Positions 26,783 to 38,717 of a stretch of 64,000 nt of DNA are shown here, piece by piece. The stretch's first letter is position 1. Each line of letters begins with the position of its first letter. A program made the position numbers and the translations under genes. Below the pieces are notes generated by a model, which saw only the letters and a list, made by a program, of their open reading frames with translations, was not told the DNA's origin and ran no database searches. The stretch comes from Acidobacteriota bacterium (lineage in GTDB: Bacteria > Acidobacteriota > Terriglobia > Terriglobales > Acidobacteriaceae), in the NCBI GenBank assembly GCA_021792135.1, contig JAJYVF010000012.1, forward strand, positions 78,271-142,270. The letters run 5' to 3'.

Positions 26783-27128
26783 GTGCCACCCTCCGCCGAA
26801 AATTCGGCAAATCTCATGGAATCAGAGTGAAAACGCTCTCCGGGGGAAAGAATCAGGAGTGCTCCCATGGTACAGCCTGAGCTGCCCCGGCTGACGCCCC
26901 GGGGAACCCGCTGAATTCACGGTCGGCGGGCGAGGAATCCAACAGAGTGAGGAGGCAGGAAAAGCGGACGCCTGGCTCCCGCGGCTGCCTCAAGAAGGGG
27001 CGAAACTACGGTGAAATTGACAGGGAGAAGAGACGGCGAATACGAAACGGAGCCGGCTCGGGAATCAAACCGTTGAGAAACGATCACTTAGCGTGGGCGA
27101 TCCCTCGGCCCTCCCCAGCATTTTTCTC
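26783..27128. other. Gene-free stretch upstream of the 75-residue protein gene
   Basis: Open frames here are short and have no protein-like composition. I see no RNA gene. The right end becomes A/T-rich and runs into the promoter at 27129. Confidence 0.6.
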
Positions 27129-27157
27129 TTGATTTCCGTAGAAAAAATACTTAGAAT
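27129..27157 (+). promoter_or_regulatory. Sigma-70-type promoter of the 75-residue protein gene
   Basis: TTGATT (27129-27134), a 17-base A-rich spacer and TAGAAT (27152-27157). Transcription should start near 27164, which gives a leader of about 80 bases before ATG 27245. The A/T richness contrasts strongly with the surrounding sequence. Confidence 0.7.
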
Positions 27158-27244
27158 AATAAAGTTTGTGACTTCCCGGGGCGGGACTGTCCAGGTTCCC
27201 GGCTTTCTGTACGTCACTTTCAAACAACAGAGGGTACATCAGAA

Positions 27245-27472
27245 ATGGCAAAGCGTCGTGGCAATCCTAACTGGGGCAAACCAGAGCCCATCGGGCCGGT
27301 TGTGCCTACCGTAACTTCCTTTGAGCAGGTGATCAAGGAATTCAAGCTCACTCCGGATCAATTTGTCCGCTCCACTCGGCTGCGCGAGTGGGCCCGTCGG
27401 AACCGTAATTCGAAGTACATCCCCGAGTCGCTCCTGGAGGCGTGGGGCTTCGAGATCGAATCCACTCTCTGA
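27245..27472 (+). CDS. Small basic protein of unknown function (75 residues)
   Basis: 75 residues, very basic at the N-terminus (MAKRRGNPNWGKPEP) and ending LLEAWGFEIESTL; the middle (FEQVIKEF, TRLREWARRN) looks helical. No signal peptide or membrane segment. GAGGG lies ten bases before the ATG. It has a near-consensus promoter and its own strong terminator, so it is a well-formed monocistronic gene, likely well expressed. The sequence looks like a small nucleic-acid-binding protein, but I do not recognise a named family. Confidence 0.8.
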   Translation: MAKRRGNPNWGKPEPIGPVVPTVTSFEQVIKEFKLTPDQFVRSTRLREWARRNRNSKYIPESLLEAWGFEIESTL

Positions 27473-27496
27473 TTCGACCGCAGGGATTCCGCGTCA

Positions 27497-27527
27497 GACG
27501 CCGCCTTCGGGCGGCGTCGCTGCTTTT
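27497..27527 (+). terminator. Intrinsic terminator of the 75-residue protein gene
   Basis: A nine-base-pair perfect stem, GACGCCGCC (27497-27505) with GGCGGCGTC (27510-27518), is closed by a stable TTCG tetraloop and followed by GCTGCTTTT. Confidence 0.87.
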
Positions 27528-27554
27528 AGGGCCTCCTCCGCAGGCTTCTGACTC

Positions 27555-27800
27555 TTCCTCTCCTGCCTTTCCTGACCCAATCCCGCATTGATCTGCACTG
27601 ATTACTTTCGGAACTAAGTCGCTCACACTCCTCTCCTGCCTTGCCTGGGGCAATCCTGCGTGTAGTTACTTTCGGGATCTAGATTGCCCACATTATCTTT
27701 GGCTTAGTGGCTAGTTGCAGGACACTCCCCCATTACTTTGGTGGGAGCTTGCCCCCAACTGTGTGATTTACGTAACCAAGGTTCTCTCTTACTTTGGGTT
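27555..27800. repeat. Four spaced TTACTTT(C)GG elements and a diverged tandem block
   Basis: TTACTTTCGG occurs at 27602 and 27666, and TTACTTTGG at 27733 and 27789, at 56-67 base spacing on the same strand. The first two are each preceded by a similar pyrimidine-rich block (CCTCTCCTGCCTT near 27557 and 27630, each followed by CAATCC). It looks like a decayed tandem repeat. The gene-free stretch from 27528 to the next start at 27934 shows nothing else I can name. Confidence 0.5.
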
Positions 27801-27933
27801 TAACACTCAGAGCGAACGGTTCGACCAGCTCTGGCGGGGATTTTCGGGATGCAATCCAGGTAAGGCGGAGGCAGCCAGGGGGACCCGGCCAGGGCAACCG
27901 AACTCGTCTGCCCGAAGATCGAGGCTGATCCTG

Positions 27934-28950
27934 ATGAAAATGCTCCCCTGCCCGGTTCTCTTACTCTCATTCATTGCTGCTCCAGCCTTTGCTAACGTCA
28001 CCGTCAGCAGCCCTGCGAACAACACTGAGGTAAGTTCGCCCTTTCAGCTCTCAGCCTGGGCTGCGCCCTGTTCCGGGCAGCCCATCGCCGCCATGGGCTA
28101 TTCCTTCGATAACAGCTGGGATACGACCATTGTGAAGAGCACTTCCGTGCAGACAAAGGTTGTGTCGGGAACCGGCGTTCACGTTCTGCACGTCAAGTCC
28201 TGGGGCAACCAGGGAGCGGCCTGCGTCACGGATGTCTCGATCACCGTCACGCCTCCCCCCGCCGGTCCGGTTGTTCCCTCCGAGGCCATCAGCGTCAGCA
28301 ACATTCAGGGGCTCAACAACTGGAGGGCTGCGTATGACACCGCGACCGGCAGCGCCGGAGGCTCGATGGGAGCGATGGAGCTGATGAACTCGCCATCGCG
28401 AACCGGCCAGGCGCGTGCCTTTGCCACCAGCTTCAGCAACTTTGGCGGTGAACGCTACTTCGTCTCCTTTGGCGACGACACCCAGGCCACCAATTTCCTC
28501 TACGACGGCTGGGTCTACATCCCCGGAACCGCGGCGCAGATCGCCAATGTCGAAATGGACATGAACCAGACGATGCCCAACGGCCAGACGGTCATCTTCG
28601 GGTTCCAGTGCGACGGCTGGTCGCGGACCTGGGATTACACCGCGAACAACGGCACTCCGCAGCGGCCGGTGGATACCTGGATCCATTCCCAAGCTCCGTG
28701 CAACGTGCACACCTGGGCTACCGACACCTGGCACCACGTGCAGGTCAGCTACTCGCGCGACGATGACGGCAACGTGACCTATAAGTCGGTGTGGCTGGAC
28801 GATGTGCAACAGAGCATCAACGCCACGGTACCTTCGGCCTTTGCGCTTGGCTGGGGACCTGTGTTGCTCACCAATTTCCAGATTGACGGCGCGACCGTCA
28901 GCGGATCGTCCGTGGTCTACCTGGACGACCTCACCATCTACCGCTGGTAG
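27934..28950 (+). CDS. Secreted lectin-like beta-sandwich protein of unknown function
   Basis: 338 residues. A short signal peptide ends at PAFA (about residue 21). Residues about 22-110 look like an Ig-like fold common in acidobacterial secreted proteins (VSSPANNTEVSSPFQL, VHVLHVKSWGNQGA). A proline linker leads to a beta-rich module of about 220 residues with DGWVYIPG, VIFGFQCDGW, WHHVQVSYSRDDDGN and a terminal VVYLDDLTIYRW, typical of concanavalin-like folds. It is probably carbohydrate-binding or structural; no catalytic residues were recognised. The start is ATG 27934, where the signal peptide begins, although the frame is open to 27715. Confidence 0.8.
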   Translation: MKMLPCPVLLLSFIAAPAFANVTVSSPANNTEVSSPFQLSAWAAPCSGQPIAAMGYSFDNSWDTTIVKSTSVQTKVVSGTGVHVLHVKSWGNQGAACVTDVSITVTPPPAGPVVPSEAISVSNIQGLNNWRAAYDTATGSAGGSMGAMELMNSPSRTGQARAFATSFSNFGGERYFVSFGDDTQATNFLYDGWVYIPGTAAQIANVEMDMNQTMPNGQTVIFGFQCDGWSRTWDYTANNGTPQRPVDTWIHSQAPCNVHTWATDTWHHVQVSYSRDDDGNVTYKSVWLDDVQQSINATVPSAFALGWGPVLLTNFQIDGATVSGSSVVYLDDLTIYRW

Positions 28951-28968
28951 ATACGGGCTCTCTCCAAC

Positions 28969-29004
28969 GCGGGCAGGCCTCTGTCCTGCCCGCTCTTTCT
29001 TTTT
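28969..29004 (+). terminator. Intrinsic terminator of the secreted lectin-like gene
   Basis: A nine-base-pair stem, GCGGGCAGG (28969-28977) with CCTGCCCGC (28985-28993), a seven-base loop and the T-rich tail TCTTTCTTTTT. Confidence 0.88.
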
Positions 29005-29034
29005 CCTGCCGAACGGCCTCTTCCGGCCCGAAGC

Positions 29035-29928
29035 TCAGTTCAGCGAGATGGAGCCGGCCACATAGCGCGAGCCATAGAAGCTCGCTCTGACCATCACGCG
29101 CGATCCCTCATGCAGATCGGGGCTGACCGGGAAGAGCGCCGGATCGAAGCTGATGCGGTAGTCCTGGTCGTTCTGCGGATCGTGCACCACCATCAGGCTG
29201 GAGTGCGTATCCAGATACACGATGGTGCCGGTGAACAGGAACGACGCGCCTGGAGTGGCAAGAATCGTAATTTGGCTGGCAACGCCGCCGCCCTGGTTGT
29301 TGGCGTCGAACTGGACCGTCACGAGGGATCCGGGCTGCAGGTCGGATGTACCGAGATTGGCCGCAACGAAGGCCCGCTGGCCCACGCGCGCGATGGAGGC
29401 GTTCGCCGGCACGGCGAGCGTGACCGGCTGCTGGGAGATGCTGTCGCGCACCGTGAGCTGGCGCGTGCCGGGATCGTAATTCACCACCTGGCCCTGGCAC
29501 TGGCCCGTGGGCGCCTGGGAGAGCATGTGAATGCTCTGCGCGAATACACCGTCTCCGTCCAGCACCGTCTCCACCGAGGCGTGATCCCCCGTCCGGAGGT
29601 CATCGATCGGAATCTTCTTCCCGTCGCGGTACATCCGGGTGCGCACGTCGTAGAGGATCTTCATGGGCTGGCTGCCGAAGACATCGAGCACCAGCTGGTC
29701 CCGGACGGGGTCCACCTTGTGGATCACGCCGCCGATGACCGTGGTTGTTCCGCGGGGCAGCGGCGGCAGCGGCGGCAAAACGGCTGCGAGATTGTCAGGC
29801 CCGGGCGCGCCGAGATCGGCCGTCACTGCCGCCCGTGCGTCCGCATTCGGGTCAGACTGAGCGCCGGCGAAGGGCATGCAGAGACATGCCACGCTGCCGA
29901 GCGCCACCAGCTGAAAGAGACGAGTCAT
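29035..29928 (-). CDS. Exported DUF5666-like repeat protein
   Basis: 297 residues. A signal peptide (about 1-23, ending PFAGAQS) precedes repeated small beta barrels: GGVIHKVDPVRDQLVLDVFG, GQVVNYDPGTRQLTVRDS and FTGTIVYLDTHSSLMVVHD. This repeating pattern is like DUF5666-type exported proteins common in acidobacteria. Function unknown. ATG 29928 has AAAGGG eight bases upstream; the frame is open further 5' but without signal-peptide character. It is divergent from the TPR gene. Confidence 0.72.
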   Translation of the reverse strand: MTRLFQLVALGSVACLCMPFAGAQSDPNADARAAVTADLGAPGPDNLAAVLPPLPPLPRGTTTVIGGVIHKVDPVRDQLVLDVFGSQPMKILYDVRTRMYRDGKKIPIDDLRTGDHASVETVLDGDGVFAQSIHMLSQAPTGQCQGQVVNYDPGTRQLTVRDSISQQPVTLAVPANASIARVGQRAFVAANLGTSDLQPGSLVTVQFDANNQGGGVASQITILATPGASFLFTGTIVYLDTHSSLMVVHDPQNDQDYRISFDPALFPVSPDLHEGSRVMVRASFYGSRYVAGSISLN

Positions 29929-30114
29929 GCAACAGACCCTTTCCGGTTGTCGAATTTCAGCATCCATTGGATGGCGCAGCGGGGCGCGGGGTGGCCTGAG
30001 CGTGTGCCGCCGGGCGGAAGTTTGTCGGGCGGGTGGCAACACTTTCGCGCCTTCTGCATCCAAGATCATTACCTCGGAACCTGCCCGGGCAGACGGAAGG
30101 TAAGTTCAGGACGA

Positions 30115-31317
30115 ATGATTGCTACACGATGGAGTTTACTGGCTGCAGTGATTGCGGGCCTGGGGCTTCAGCCTCTCGGGGCTCAGGGCCTCAGGATTGC
30201 GATTCCCCGTCCCAGCCACCTGACTCCGGTGCAGCGGCTCAATCGCGAGGGCGTCGAGCAGGTCCGGCGCCATCGCTACGACAAGGCCGAGGCGCTTTTC
30301 TATAAGGCGTACCTCTACGATCCGGCCGATCCGTTCACGCTGAACAATCTGGGCTATGTCGCCGAGCTGCAGGGCCAGCTCGATCGCGCGGAGAAGTTCT
30401 ACGCGCTGGCGTCGGAACAGAGCAGCGATGCCGATATCGCTCTCAGCAGCAGGAAGGACCTCCAGGGAAAACCGATGACCTGGGCGCTGAGTAATCTGAA
30501 GGATCTGCCCATGCGCATCAATCGCATGAATGTCGATGCGATGGATCTGCTGTCGCAGAACCGCAATGCGGAAGCCGATCTGCTGCTGCAGCATGCGCTG
30601 GCCATGGATCCGCGCAATGTCTTCACGCTGAACAATCTCGGAGTGGCGAAGGAGGCCGGCGGGTACTACGAGGAGGCTCTGAGCTATTACGAACAGGCGG
30701 CCAGCGCGCATTCAGGAGAGCCGATTCTTGTCACGCAGAACGACGCCTGGAGAGGCAAGCCGGTCAGCCAGATGGCCGAGGAAAGCGCGAAGCGGCTGCG
30801 CAGGCGCATGCGCGGCCTGGATACCGCCGAGGCCCGAGCCGCGCTGATGAACCTGCGCGGCGTGACGGCAGCCAACGAAAACAACTGGCCCGCGGCGAGG
30901 GAATACTTTCTTAAGGCCTACTCGATTGATCCAGCCAACGCGTTCTCACTCAACAATGCCGGCTACGTTGCGGAGCGGGAAGGCGATCTGGAAACCGCGC
31001 AGTTCTTCTATGCGCGCGCCCGCCAGGCGCAGGGCGCCGATGCCCGCATCGGCCTGGCGACGCAGCGCGCGGTCGAAGGAACCCATCTGGTCGCGGTTGC
31101 CAGCGACAACAACGACAAGGCGGAGGAGCAGATCGATCTGAACAGCGAGGCCCGCCGCCACGAGAAGCGGCCTGTCGAACTGCTGAATCGCAACGGCACG
31201 CCGGTGGCCGGCGCTGCGCCCAGACCCGCTCCATCCGGTCAGCCTGCGGCAACCCCTGCGCCGAACGTTCAGCCGTTGTCCACGCCCGGGCCGCCCGGCC
31301 CACAAACGCCTCAGTGA
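30115..31317 (+). CDS. Exported TPR-repeat protein
   Basis: 400 residues. A signal peptide (about 1-23, ending PLGAQG) is followed by tetratricopeptide repeats. Three clear units share the phrase TLNNLG or SLNNAG (ADPFTLNNLGYVAELQG, RNVFTLNNLGVAKEAGG, ANAFSLNNAGYVAEREG). The C-terminal 45 residues are proline/alanine-rich. It is likely a periplasmic or surface scaffold. AGGA lies four bases before ATG 30115. The stop overlaps the GTG of the next gene (GTGA), so translation is coupled and the two products may act together. Confidence 0.83.
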   Translation: MIATRWSLLAAVIAGLGLQPLGAQGLRIAIPRPSHLTPVQRLNREGVEQVRRHRYDKAEALFYKAYLYDPADPFTLNNLGYVAELQGQLDRAEKFYALASEQSSDADIALSSRKDLQGKPMTWALSNLKDLPMRINRMNVDAMDLLSQNRNAEADLLLQHALAMDPRNVFTLNNLGVAKEAGGYYEEALSYYEQAASAHSGEPILVTQNDAWRGKPVSQMAEESAKRLRRRMRGLDTAEARAALMNLRGVTAANENNWPAAREYFLKAYSIDPANAFSLNNAGYVAEREGDLETAQFFYARARQAQGADARIGLATQRAVEGTHLVAVASDNNDKAEEQIDLNSEARRHEKRPVELLNRNGTPVAGAAPRPAPSGQPAATPAPNVQPLSTPGPPGPQTPQ

Positions 31318-32444
31318 ACCCCGGGGACCTGTTGCCATCCATGCCGAAGCCGGTTGCTCTGTCTGCTCAGCACGAAGCCATGATCGCCCTTTCACGCCTG
31401 CTGATTCCCCGGCAGCAGGATGCGCAGACCCGCTCAGGGCTGGAAGCGGAGATCGGCACCCTCGGTAAATCGAAGTTTGACGAACTGGCGGAGCTTGCCA
31501 GTCTGAATCACGTCATCGTGCGTGTCATGGAAGTCATGCTGGGCATCTTCCGCGAAGCTCACGACGACGAGCGCACGCAGTGGGCCGAGGCCGCGCTGGC
31601 GACGGAGCGCGCGCGCATCGGCAATGCCCTGTCGTTCCTCGACGCAGTCTGCGCGGCGATCACCGATGAAGGGTACGACGCCACGGTGATCAAGTCGCTC
31701 GATCACTGGCCGGATATCGGGAGCGACCTCGATCTGTACACCAGCGCCAGGCCCGAGGAGATCAGCCGCCTGATGCAGCGGCGCTTCCAGGCGCGGATTG
31801 CGGCGCGGAGCTGGGGAGACCGCCTCGCCTGCAAATGGAACTTCAATCTTCCCGGACTGCCCGAGGCGGTGGAGATCCACATGGGCCGTCTCGGCCAGAC
31901 CGGCGAACAGCTGGCCATCGCTGCTTCGGTGCCACGCCGCGCCCAGGCCGTCTCGGTCGCAGGCCGGCATTTTCGTGTGCCGTCTTCCTCCGACCGGCTG
32001 ATGATCTCCACCCTGCAGCGCATGTATCGGCATTTCTATTTCCGGCTGTGCGACATCCTCGACAGCGCCGGACTGGCCGAGAGCGGCAGTATCGACTACC
32101 AGGATCTGGAGCGCTCGGCGAAGACCGCCGGCATCTGGGAGGGCGTTGCCACTTACCTGGTCATCGTCTCGGATTATGTGCAGCAGTACCGCGGGGACGG
32201 GCTCAGCCTGCCGGCACCCGTGAGGAACTCAGCGCGGTTCGGCGGCGAGCTGATCTACTTCGCCAGAAGTTTCCTGCGCGTGCCCATCCTGCCGCAGTCC
32301 GCCAGCCTGTGGGGCACGCAGCTGACGGGCCTGCTTCGCAGGCGGGAGATTGAGAGCAGTGCCCGCCTCGGGCTGTTGCCGTGGCTGGCCACTGCCGCGG
32401 CGGTCGGCCAGAAGATCACCGGCAGCGACAAGGGCATCTGGTAG
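31314..32444 (+). CDS. Nucleotidyltransferase-fold protein (NTP_transf_5-like)
   Basis: 376 residues, cytoplasmic. The middle carries SLDHWPDIGSDLDLYTSA, in which GSDLDLY fits the GSxxDxD nucleotidyltransferase motif. The surrounding helical domain (VIKSLDHW, YRHFYFRLCDILDS) resembles the NTP_transf_5 family often found near polysaccharide genes. The substrate is unknown. The start is GTG 31314, overlapping the TPR gene by four bases; ATG 31341 is an alternative. The tight coupling to an exported TPR protein is unusual. Confidence 0.72.
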   Translation: MNPGDLLPSMPKPVALSAQHEAMIALSRLLIPRQQDAQTRSGLEAEIGTLGKSKFDELAELASLNHVIVRVMEVMLGIFREAHDDERTQWAEAALATERARIGNALSFLDAVCAAITDEGYDATVIKSLDHWPDIGSDLDLYTSARPEEISRLMQRRFQARIAARSWGDRLACKWNFNLPGLPEAVEIHMGRLGQTGEQLAIAASVPRRAQAVSVAGRHFRVPSSSDRLMISTLQRMYRHFYFRLCDILDSAGLAESGSIDYQDLERSAKTAGIWEGVATYLVIVSDYVQQYRGDGLSLPAPVRNSARFGGELIYFARSFLRVPILPQSASLWGTQLTGLLRRREIESSARLGLLPWLATAAAVGQKITGSDKGIW

Positions 32445-32574
32445 AAGCCGGAACGGTAGACTATCCGGGTGCACCCCGCGTCTCCGGGTGGCTGCGCGGC
32501 AGGCTGTCGTCCGGACCGGGAACAGCGCAGGCCGGCCTCTGAGATTCACAAGGGCCGGCACGGCTCGAGGTGGG

Positions 32575-34269
32575 ATGGATCCGACAAGCAGGCGTAATTT
32601 TCTGAAGTTGTGTGCCGCATCGGTCCCGAGTCTTGTTGTTCCCCGGCATCTCAGGGCTGCCGGAACCGGCAGTGATGCGCCGCCCACCCGGACGCCCGCA
32701 TCGATCGACCGCTATATCGATCCGCTGCCGATCCCGAAGCGGCTGGCTCCCACCGAGGGAAGCGGGCGCGCGGAGATCTACCGCGTCCGCATGATGGAGT
32801 TTCGCAGGCCGCTGCATTCTCAGCTGCCGCCCACCACCCTGTGGGGATTCGAGGGCCAGTATCCCGGTCCCACCTTCGAGGTCTGGCGAGGCCGCCCGGC
32901 CGTGGTGTACTGGGAAAACCAGCTTCCGGAGAAGCATCTCTTCATGATCGATCCCCGCATCCATGGCGCGATGCCGCCGACGCCCGCCGTCCGGACGGTG
33001 CCCCATCTCCACGGTTCGAGAACGCGATCGGAGAGCGACGGCCTTCCCGAGAAGTGGTTTACCCCGGGCACATCCGTCCGCTATTCGTATCCCAACCAGC
33101 AGCCCGCGGCGACGCTCTGGTACCACGACCACGCGCTGGGCATCACGCGGCTGAATGTCTATGCCGGGCTTTCCGGCCTTTATCTGCTGCACGACGACGA
33201 AGAGCGACGGCTGGAGCTGCCCTCGGGCGCATACGAGATTCCGCTGGTGCTGCAGGACCGCACCCTCGACGATCAGGGCCAGCTGGTCTACCGGCCCACC
33301 TTCGAGGACGGGAAGCCGGCGCCCGCCGGAACCTGGGCGCCGGAGTTCTTCGCCGAACTGCCTGTGGTCAACGGCGCGATCTATCCGCATCTCGAGGTGG
33401 AGCCTCGGCCCTACCGATTTCGTGTTCTCAACGGAGCGAATTCGCGCTTCTTCAACCTTTTTCTAAACCTCGCGAAAGGGCCCACGGATGTTCCCTCGCT
33501 GGTGAACTTTCACCAGATCGGCACGGACGGCGGCTTTATGGCGAAACCGGTCGAACTGACCCACCTGCTGCTGGGTCCTGCGGAGCGGGCCGACCTGATC
33601 GTTGACTTTTCAGGCCTGGAAGGGAAGGTCGTTACCCTGTCGAACAATGCCCCGGCCCCCTATCCCGGGTGGTCGATGCTCAACCCGAATCATGCGCGGC
33701 TCTACGAGCTGATGCGGTTTCCGGTGAGCCTTCCTCATTCGGGCGGGCGCAGAATTTTCAGCCTGCCTGCGCCGCCGCCTCCGGAGCTGCCCGACCCCGC
33801 GCAGGCGGCCACCACGAGGGACTTCATCCTCGCGGACCATCTCGACAGCCAGGGCAGGACCCTCGCGGTGCGCATCAACCACAAGGGATATGACGACCCC
33901 GTGACCGAGGTCGTCCGGCTGGGTTCGACGGAGAAATGGCGCTTCATCAACACCACCGACGACGCCCATCCCATGCACCTGCATCTGGTGCAGTTCGAGA
34001 TCCTCGAACGCCAGGGCTTTGACCCCGCTGCCCTGATGACGCGCGGGAAAGTCGTGCTGATCGGCACTCCGCGCGGTCCCGAGGCCAACGAGATCGGTCG
34101 GAAAGATACGGCCATCGTGAATCCGGGCGATGTGCTCACGGTCCTGGTGCGCTTCGACGGCTATGCGGGCCGCTATGTCTACCACTGTCACATGCTGGAG
34201 CACGAAGACAACGACATGATGCGGCCTTATGAGGTCAGCCCCGCCGGACCGCGCCCGACGGAATGCTGA
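32575..34269 (+). CDS. Tat-exported CotA-like multicopper oxidase
   Basis: 564 residues. The N-terminus has a twin-arginine signal (SRRNFLKLCAASVPSLV). Three cupredoxin domains carry the copper-binding motifs VPHLHG, LWYHDHALG, HPMHLHLVQF and YHCHMLEHEDNDMM. The order and spacing match CotA/bilirubin-oxidase-type laccases, and the methionine after the last motif is an axial-ligand candidate. It probably oxidises phenols, bilirubin-like compounds or metals in the periplasm. ATG 32575 is preceded by GAGGTGGG. A Tat translocase is encoded at 58-59.5 kb. Confidence 0.93.
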   Translation: MDPTSRRNFLKLCAASVPSLVVPRHLRAAGTGSDAPPTRTPASIDRYIDPLPIPKRLAPTEGSGRAEIYRVRMMEFRRPLHSQLPPTTLWGFEGQYPGPTFEVWRGRPAVVYWENQLPEKHLFMIDPRIHGAMPPTPAVRTVPHLHGSRTRSESDGLPEKWFTPGTSVRYSYPNQQPAATLWYHDHALGITRLNVYAGLSGLYLLHDDEERRLELPSGAYEIPLVLQDRTLDDQGQLVYRPTFEDGKPAPAGTWAPEFFAELPVVNGAIYPHLEVEPRPYRFRVLNGANSRFFNLFLNLAKGPTDVPSLVNFHQIGTDGGFMAKPVELTHLLLGPAERADLIVDFSGLEGKVVTLSNNAPAPYPGWSMLNPNHARLYELMRFPVSLPHSGGRRIFSLPAPPPPELPDPAQAATTRDFILADHLDSQGRTLAVRINHKGYDDPVTEVVRLGSTEKWRFINTTDDAHPMHLHLVQFEILERQGFDPAALMTRGKVVLIGTPRGPEANEIGRKDTAIVNPGDVLTVLVRFDGYAGRYVYHCHMLEHEDNDMMRPYEVSPAGPRPTEC

Positions 34270-34330
34270 GCTGCAGCCCCGTGCTCGCCCGGGTCTGGAG
34301 CGAAAACCCGCCAGGTTCATCTAACCGTCC

Positions 34331-35365
34331 ATGGGTCTGCCTGTTTCGGTTCTCGATCTTGTGGGAATGCGCTCCGGCGAGCCGGCCGGGAGCGCCATCG
34401 CGCGCTCCGTCGATCTGGCGCGGCACGCGGAGCAGTGGGGCTACCGCCGCTTCTGGCTGGCCGAACATCACTCTATTGCCGGCCTGGCCTGCTCGGCCAC
34501 GCCGGTGCTGATCGGCCACGTGGCCGGCGCGACCAGGACGATCCGCGTGGGCAGCGGCGGCGTCATGCTGCCCAACCACGCACCGCTGGTGGTGGCCGAG
34601 GAGTTCGGCACCCTGGAGGCGCTGTTCCCCGGCCGCATCGACCTGGGGCTGGGGCGCGCGCCGGGCGGTGATTTCCATACCATGCGGGCGCTGCGCCGCG
34701 ACTTCCGGCAGAGCGGCGACGATTTCCCCGAGCTGCTGGAGGAACTGCGGACCTATTTGGGCGACGAACGGCCGGGGCAGGTGGTGAAGGCCTTTCCGGG
34801 CCAGGGAAGCCACGTGCCGATTACGCTGCTGGGTTCCAGCGATTTCAGCGCGCGGCTGGCGGCGATGCTGGGGCTGCCCTTCGCCTTTGCGGCCCACTTT
34901 GCGCCGGATCTGTTACTCGCAGCGACGCGGCTCTACCGCGTTCACTTCCGGCCCGGCGAAGTTCTTCCGCGGCCGTGGCTGATGGTTGGGATTCAGGTGA
35001 TCGCAGCCGAAACCGATGCGGAAGCGCGGCGGCTGTTTACCACCCCGCAGCAGCGCTTCCTGCGGCTCATTCGCAGCCAGCCCGTGGAGCTGCTGCCGCC
35101 CGTCGACTCGATGGACGCCATCTGGGCCGGCTGGGAGCGCGCCGCGGTCGAAAGCAAGCTGCGGGCGGCTATTGTGGGATCGAATGCGACGGTGAAGGCG
35201 GGCCTTGCATCGCTCGCCGCTTCCACTGGCGCCGACGAGGTCATCGTGGTCACGGATACATGGGATCACGCCGCCCGGCTGGAGTCATACCGGCGGGTTG
35301 CCGAGATTGCGGCAGAGCTGGCGACCCCGTCGGCGGAGCTGTCGGAAACGCCGGGGGTTCGCTGA
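34331..35365 (+). CDS. LLM-class flavin-dependent oxidoreductase
   Basis: 344 residues, TIM-barrel luciferase-like monooxygenase family. [50 protein letters not shown] (residues about 70-105) and [24 protein letters not shown] are family signatures, and the enzyme is most similar in layout to the YhbW branch. It binds FMN or F420 cofactors; the substrate is unknown. It follows the oxidase gene by 61 bases and may share its transcript. Confidence 0.87.
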   Translation: MGLPVSVLDLVGMRSGEPAGSAIARSVDLARHAEQWGYRRFWLAEHHSIAGLACSATPVLIGHVAGATRTIRVGSGGVMLPNHAPLVVAEEFGTLEALFPGRIDLGLGRAPGGDFHTMRALRRDFRQSGDDFPELLEELRTYLGDERPGQVVKAFPGQGSHVPITLLGSSDFSARLAAMLGLPFAFAAHFAPDLLLAATRLYRVHFRPGEVLPRPWLMVGIQVIAAETDAEARRLFTTPQQRFLRLIRSQPVELLPPVDSMDAIWAGWERAAVESKLRAAIVGSNATVKAGLASLAASTGADEVIVVTDTWDHAARLESYRRVAEIAAELATPSAELSETPGVR

Positions 35366-35408
35366 CCGGAAAAGAAGGGAGGAAGGAAGTTCCGAGGAGC
35401 CTGGAAGC

Positions 35409-35636
35409 TCAGGGATGGGAGGCGCTGGCAATCTGCGCTGCCCGGGCGCGCTCAGCGGCCACCTGGCCGGCATGCAGACGCAATCCGGCAAACGCGGCTC
35501 GGCAGACGCCGTACGCCACAAGGACCCCGAAGGCGAGCGAGGCAAAAATCGCGCATACCAGCATCAGCGAATTGACCAGGTCCTGCATATGATGCAACAT
35601 CTTCCGAACTTGCGGGAGGTTGGAACTCTCCGCCAC
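35409..35636 (-). CDS. Small single-span membrane protein
   Basis: 75 residues. A basic/polar N-terminus precedes one strong hydrophobic helix (about 22-46: NSLMLVCAIFASLAFGVLVA) and an alanine-rich amphipathic tail. It has no homologous neighbour and I do not recognise it. The start is GTG 35636 with AGGGAAG immediately upstream. It is convergent with the LLM gene and divergent from uvrA. It could be a chance frame, but the well-bounded helix argues for a real gene. Confidence 0.55.
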   Translation of the reverse strand: MAESSNLPQVRKMLHHMQDLVNSLMLVCAIFASLAFGVLVAYGVCRAAFAGLRLHAGQVAAERARAAQIASASHP

Positions 35637-35675
35637 CTTCCCTACGATGTCATTCTTAGCAGAAACGGGCGTACG

Positions 35676-35705
35676 TTGACCCGCTTTTCTGTTGCCGAAT
35701 AAGAT
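35676..35705 (+). promoter_or_regulatory. Sigma-70-type promoter of uvrA
   Basis: TTGACC (35676-35681), an 18-base spacer and TAAGAT (35700-35705). The start site would be near 35712, leaving a leader of about 100 bases before ATG 35811. No SOS-type palindrome was recognised next to it. Confidence 0.65.
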
Positions 35706-35810
35706 ACCGGAAGGAAAATCTCTCCCGATTCTAGCCAGACTTTCCCATTTTGCAACTGGTAACGGGTGCTGTTTTCTGCAACTTTTGGTTCAACGTAATC
35801 TCCTGTTTCA

Positions 35811-38713
<2,903 letters not shown>

Positions 38714-38717
<4 letters not shown>

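Noticed and set aside
26945..27132. Small plus-strand frame before the 75-residue gene
   Set aside because: Arginine-rich, no ribosome-binding site, and it overlaps the promoter region.
27800..27933. Possible riboswitch in the leader of the lectin-like gene
   Set aside because: Some G-rich pairing is present, but the conserved cores of the c-di-GMP, cobalamin and other riboswitches I know are absent.
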